From Nocardioides sp. GY 10127 (lineage in GTDB: Bacteria > Actinomycetota > Actinomycetes > Propionibacteriales > Nocardioidaceae), in the NCBI RefSeq assembly GCF_004919085.1, contig NZ_STGL01000005.1, positions 372,001 through 436,000 on the forward strand: DNA of 64,000 nt. Direction: 5' to 3'. The translations under genes and the position numbers were made by a program. Positions within the stretch are counted from its first letter, which is position 1. Each line of letters opens with the position of its first letter. The notes under the pieces are model-generated. The model was not told where the DNA came from. It ran no database searches and worked only from the letters and a program-made list of their open reading frames with translations. Shown here one piece after another: positions 60,711 to 64,000 of this stretch.

Positions 60711-63700
60711 GCGGCCGCCGGCGGTCCGAGGGGAGGCTGTCCGAGGGGTGGGCACCCGAGGGCTGGGGGACGCTGGTCCGCGGCCTCCGCTCGCGGGCGC
60801 TGCTCTCCGGCGGCACGGTGCTCCTCGTCGTCCTCGCGGTCGCCTCCGCCGTCCTCGGGCCGGCCTTCGCCTCGCAGGTCGGCGCCTCGTTCCTGGTCCG
60901 CACCCTGGCCGAGGCCCCGCCCTCGCTCACGGGCGTGTCCTGGTCCTTCAGCCCGCGGGGGGACGCGGCCACCGACCCGGCCCTCGCCCAGGAGTCGGCC
61001 GCCTCGGCCGCCGCCGCCGTCATCGCCGGGGCCGGCGACGGCGCCGCCGTCATCGAGGACGGCGCCTACGGCGAGCCGACGACCACCCTCCTCAGCGACA
61101 CCCTCTCCGCCCTCAACGCCCAGGTGGACCTGCTGGCCGCCACGGACGCGTGCGCGCACCTGACGATCCGGGGCCGGTGCCCGGGCGGCCCCGACGAGGT
61201 GCTGCTCCTCGCGCGGGACGCCGCGATGACGGGCCTGCACCGCGGCGACACGATCGACATCGACTCCTACGGCACCGTCACCGTGGTCGGCACCTACGCG
61301 GCCCCGGGCGCCGACGAGGAGGACTTCTGGTTCGACACCTCCCGCTTCTCCAGCGCCCCGCCCTCGGACAAGCCGACGCCCAAGCCCTACCGGCCGGCGC
61401 CCTTCGTCACGGTGCCCGCGGCCTTCGAGCAGCTCACCGTGGCGGGCCTGGGCTGGTCGGTGCTGGTCGACTCGCGGCTCGACCCGCCCGCGGACCTCAC
61501 CGTCGACGACCTGCCGGCCCTCCTGGCCGTCGCGTCGGCCGGAGGCCGGGACACCGAGGGCGGCGCGCCGTCGTCAGGGGCCGACGCCGGCACCGTCACG
61601 CCCGAGGGCACCCTCACGCTCGCCGGGATCAACGACCTCACCACGGTGACGCAGGACGTCGTGGCCCAGCAGGGCACGGCGGCCGCCTCGCTCGCCCCCG
61701 CCGTGCTGTCGCTCGTCCTCGTCGCCCTCGCCCTCCTGCTGCGCCTGCTGGGCGCCGCGGCCGACCTGCGCACCCCCGAGATCGCGCTGGCGACGCTGCG
61801 GGGGCTGCCCCGTCGCCGGCTCTGGGCCCTCGGCCTGGGCGAGCCGCTCGTGCTGCTCGCGGTCGCGGCGCCGCTGGGGGCGGTGCTCGGCGTGCTGGCC
61901 ACGGTGGTGCTGGACCGGGCCTGGCTGGTGCCGGGGCTCCCGCTGCGGGTCCCGCTCGCGTCGGTCCTCTCGGCGCTCGCCGTGAGCCTCGGCGCCTTGC
62001 TCGTCGCCGCCGTGTCCCTCCTGCTCGTGCTGCGCAGCCGCCTCGACCAGCAGCTGGCCGGGGTCCGCCGTCCGGGGCCGGGTCGGCGCGTCGCACTGGT
62101 GGCCCAGCTCGCCCTGCTGGCCGCCGCGGTCGCGGTGACGCTCGGGCGACTCACCGCCGCCGACAGCGACCCCGACCTCACCGACCTCGTGCTGCCGGTC
62201 CTGCTCGCGGCGGTGGCGGGCCTCGCGGCCACGCAGCTCACCCAGCGGCTCGCGCGCCTGCTCACCCGGCGGCGCCGCGGCAGCGGAGCCCTTGGCCGCC
62301 GCTCGGGGCGGCGCCTCCTGGCCGGCTGGGTCGCCGTGCGCACGCTCAGCCGGCGGCGCGAGGGGACGCTCGTCGTCCTGCCCCTCACGGCGGCGATCGC
62401 GATCAGCGTCTTCGCCGCCGGCGTGCACGACAGCGCGGCCGACTGGCGCGCCAGCGTGGCGGCCACCCGCGCCCCCGCGGACGAGGTGTGGAGCTCCCAG
62501 CTCGGGCTGGAGCGGACGGTGGCCCTGACCCACCGGCTGGACCCGGACGGTCAGTGGCTCATGGCCGCGGGCACGGTCTCCACGACCGACGGCAGCTTCG
62601 TCGCGATGGACACGGCCCGACTGGCCCGCGTCGGGCTGTGGCCGTCCAGCTGGACGCCCGGCACCAGCACCGCGGACGTGGCGGCGGCGCTGGAGACCCC
62701 CGGCACCGTCCCCGAGGTGACGGGCCGGACGCTGACGATGACCGTCACCGACGCCGTCACCACGGGGGACGACTCACCGCTGGTGCTGCGGCTCGACCTC
62801 TCCTCGGACGCCGGGGTCGTCCGGGCCGCCTACTCCGAGCCCCTGCGGGCGGGGCGCCACACCGTGCGCCTGGCCCTCACCGGCTGCGGTGCCGGGTGCC
62901 GACTCGAGGGCCTCACCGTGGGCACGACGGCGGCCCTGCAGACCCCCATGGCCGGCTCGCTCACGATCGAGGACCTGCAGGTGGACGGCGCGGGCGTGGG
63001 CGGCTGGCTCGGCGACGCCCGGTGGGCGGTGAGCCCCGACGCCTCGAGCCCGGAGGCGGTGCGCTCGCTGGGGGTGGCCGCCGGCGACGACGGCGCCCTG
63101 GAGGTCGGGATCGACACCGACGGCGAGCCCGCGATCGTCCAGCTCTCCACGGGCGGCGTGGGCTCCGCGGTGCCGGCGGTCTCCGGCGTGGACGCGCCGG
63201 CCGAGCCGGACGCGGCCACGGTCCGCTCCCACGGCGGGATCGTCTCCCGCACGGTGCTCACCGCGGCCTCGCTGCCGCTGAGCGGCCCGGTGGGTCGGCT
63301 GGTCGACATCGAGACGCTGACGCTCGACCGGGTGCTCTACGACCAGGGCAACGAGGTCGTCGTCCTGGCGCGGGCCGACACCCCGGACGACGTCCGGGCC
63401 GGGCTGCTCCAGGCCGGCGTCACCGAGGACACCACGTACGCGCAGGTCAAGGCCGGTCTCGACGCCACCCCGTACGCCCTGGCGCTGCGCCTCTACGCGA
63501 TCGTCGCCGCGCTGGTGCTGCTGATGGCGCTGGCGGCGCTGGCCGTGTCCACGGCCGTGCAGCTGCCCGCGCGACGCCGGGACGCCGCCGGGCTGCGGGT
63601 CGTGGGCGTGCCCCGGGCCACCGTGGCCCGCGCGGTGCTCGTCGAGCTCGGCGTGGTGCTGGGCGGGACGGCCGTGGCCGGGCTGCTGGCCGGCACGGCC

Positions 63701-63904
63701 GCCCAGGTCGTCGTCCTGCGCACCCTCACGCTGGGCTACGTGGACGCGATCTCCACCCCGGCCCTCACCAGCGGCGTCGGCGTGCTGCGACTGCTGGTGC
63801 TGGCCGGGGCAGCCACGGTGGTCCTCGGCGGGTTCGCGGTGGTGAGCGCGGTGCTCACCGTGCGCGGCGCCCGGGGCGCGACCCTCCGCGAGGACGGACG
63901 CTGA
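60707..63904 (+). CDS. FtsX-like permease 2 of the ABC exporter
   Basis: This is a 1065-residue permease. One N-terminal helix (about 25-48) is followed by an extracytoplasmic domain with CAHLTIRGRC. An FtsX membrane set lies at about 330-440, with TPEIALATLRGLPRRRLWALGL as the conserved cytosolic turn, and two more helices follow near 460-510. A second extracytoplasmic domain (about 560-920) has CGAGC, matching CGPGC in permease 1. A final three-helix FtsX set ends RGARGATLREDGR. ATG 60707 follows GAGGAGG and overlaps the previous stop (ATGA). It completes the four-gene operon; the substrate is unknown. Confidence 0.87.
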   Translation: MSGRRRSEGRLSEGWAPEGWGTLVRGLRSRALLSGGTVLLVVLAVASAVLGPAFASQVGASFLVRTLAEAPPSLTGVSWSFSPRGDAATDPALAQESAASAAAAVIAGAGDGAAVIEDGAYGEPTTTLLSDTLSALNAQVDLLAATDACAHLTIRGRCPGGPDEVLLLARDAAMTGLHRGDTIDIDSYGTVTVVGTYAAPGADEEDFWFDTSRFSSAPPSDKPTPKPYRPAPFVTVPAAFEQLTVAGLGWSVLVDSRLDPPADLTVDDLPALLAVASAGGRDTEGGAPSSGADAGTVTPEGTLTLAGINDLTTVTQDVVAQQGTAAASLAPAVLSLVLVALALLLRLLGAAADLRTPEIALATLRGLPRRRLWALGLGEPLVLLAVAAPLGAVLGVLATVVLDRAWLVPGLPLRVPLASVLSALAVSLGALLVAAVSLLLVLRSRLDQQLAGVRRPGPGRRVALVAQLALLAAAVAVTLGRLTAADSDPDLTDLVLPVLLAAVAGLAATQLTQRLARLLTRRRRGSGALGRRSGRRLLAGWVAVRTLSRRREGTLVVLPLTAAIAISVFAAGVHDSAADWRASVAATRAPADEVWSSQLGLERTVALTHRLDPDGQWLMAAGTVSTTDGSFVAMDTARLARVGLWPSSWTPGTSTADVAAALETPGTVPEVTGRTLTMTVTDAVTTGDDSPLVLRLDLSSDAGVVRAAYSEPLRAGRHTVRLALTGCGAGCRLEGLTVGTTAALQTPMAGSLTIEDLQVDGAGVGGWLGDARWAVSPDASSPEAVRSLGVAAGDDGALEVGIDTDGEPAIVQLSTGGVGSAVPAVSGVDAPAEPDAATVRSHGGIVSRTVLTAASLPLSGPVGRLVDIETLTLDRVLYDQGNEVVVLARADTPDDVRAGLLQAGVTEDTTYAQVKAGLDATPYALALRLYAIVAALVLLMALAALAVSTAVQLPARRRDAAGLRVVGVPRATVARAVLVELGVVLGGTAVAGLLAGTAAQVVVLRTLTLGYVDAISTPALTSGVGVLRLLVLAGAATVVLGGFAVVSAVLTVRGARGATLREDGR

Positions 63905-63958
63905 GCCCCGGACCCGGTGCTGAGCTCAGCCCCGGTGCTGAGCGGCGGCCCGGGCGCC

Positions 63959-64000
63959 TCAGCGCAGGACCCAGCCACCCGCGGGCAGGTCGAGCGCGGC
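63959..64000 (-). CDS. C-terminal end of an unidentified minus-strand protein
   Basis: The last 42 bases read, on the minus strand, ALDLPAGGWVLR followed by TGA. This kind of ending (LPAGGxVLR) is common in glycoside hydrolases of the alpha-amylase superfamily, but 13 residues are too few for a firm call. The start and the rest of the gene lie outside the window. Confidence 0.35.
   Translation of the reverse strand, partial: AALDLPAGGWVLR

Noticed and set aside
1..64000. tRNA and rRNA genes, and riboswitches
   Set aside because: I looked in the gene-free stretches for tRNA arms, rRNA signatures and known riboswitch cores and saw none. A covariance search would be decisive.

Overview
The window is about 64 kb of very GC-rich DNA (roughly 70-75 % by eye) with dense genes, many GTG/TTG starts, many 4-base GTGA/ATGA gene overlaps and several apparently leaderless genes. 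Gene order and protein families place it in Actinomycetota, next to the chromosomal replication origin. The order yidD-yidC-khpB-rsmG-parA-parB, then trxA/trxB-anti-sigma-sigM-pseudokinase-murJ-DUF6049-cca, then ino1-PadR-ponA-GT87-rpsF-ssb-rpsR-rplI-dnaB matches the origin-flanking blocks of mycobacteria and relatives. A FemAB-like glycyltransferase and an intergenic-type repeat (GGTCTCGAGGC... with ...CACCTCGACCACCGG) would suit a Nocardioides-like member of the Propionibacteriales. The family assignment is inference.

Layout. 1-4600: membrane insertion (yidD tail, yidC), RNA-binding khpB, rsmG, and the ParAB segregation pair with two parS sites and DnaA-box-like sequences. 4.7-9.3 kb: acyltransferase, PLP aminotransferase, GNAT and the thioredoxin system under a probable SigR-type promoter. 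9.3-17.4 kb: a minus-strand cell-envelope and stress operon (DUF6049, MurJ, pseudokinase, SigM, anti-sigma protein). 17.4-30 kb: cca, IclR, ino1/PadR, PBP1A, GT87, then a minus-strand run of Ser/Thr kinase, endonuclease IV, FemAB and an alanine-racemase-like protein. 30-36.4 kb: an intergenic repeat cluster, the rpsF-ssb-rpsR-rplI cluster, a MATE exporter, and dnaB with a long leader region. 36.4-45.2 kb: small unknown proteins, a diacylglycerol kinase, a methyltransferase, a RimK-ligase/zinc-protease/M14-deacylase group, and three PNPOx-like flavoproteins. 45.3-47.05 kb: a complete IS5-family element whose 18-bp inverted repeats also enclose a nucleotidyltransferase passenger gene. 47-64 kb: a giant 'SCO7613-type' membrane protein, a drug-type ABC exporter, a seven-copy 72-bp-period hairpin array, DinB and MFS proteins, and a four-gene ATPase/ATPase/FtsX/FtsX exporter operon.

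How the genes work together. The first 36 kb is mainly core housekeeping: chromosome segregation and replication, peptidoglycan precursor flipping and polymerisation, and thiol redox control. The last 28 kb is more accessory, with exporters, a mobile element and repeat arrays. The most unusual items are the passenger-carrying insertion element (45297-47049), the hairpin array (53018-53500), the duplicated palindrome cluster (30283-30588), a repeat absorbed in frame into an ABC ATPase (57961-58167), and the RimK modification cassette (39984-42982).
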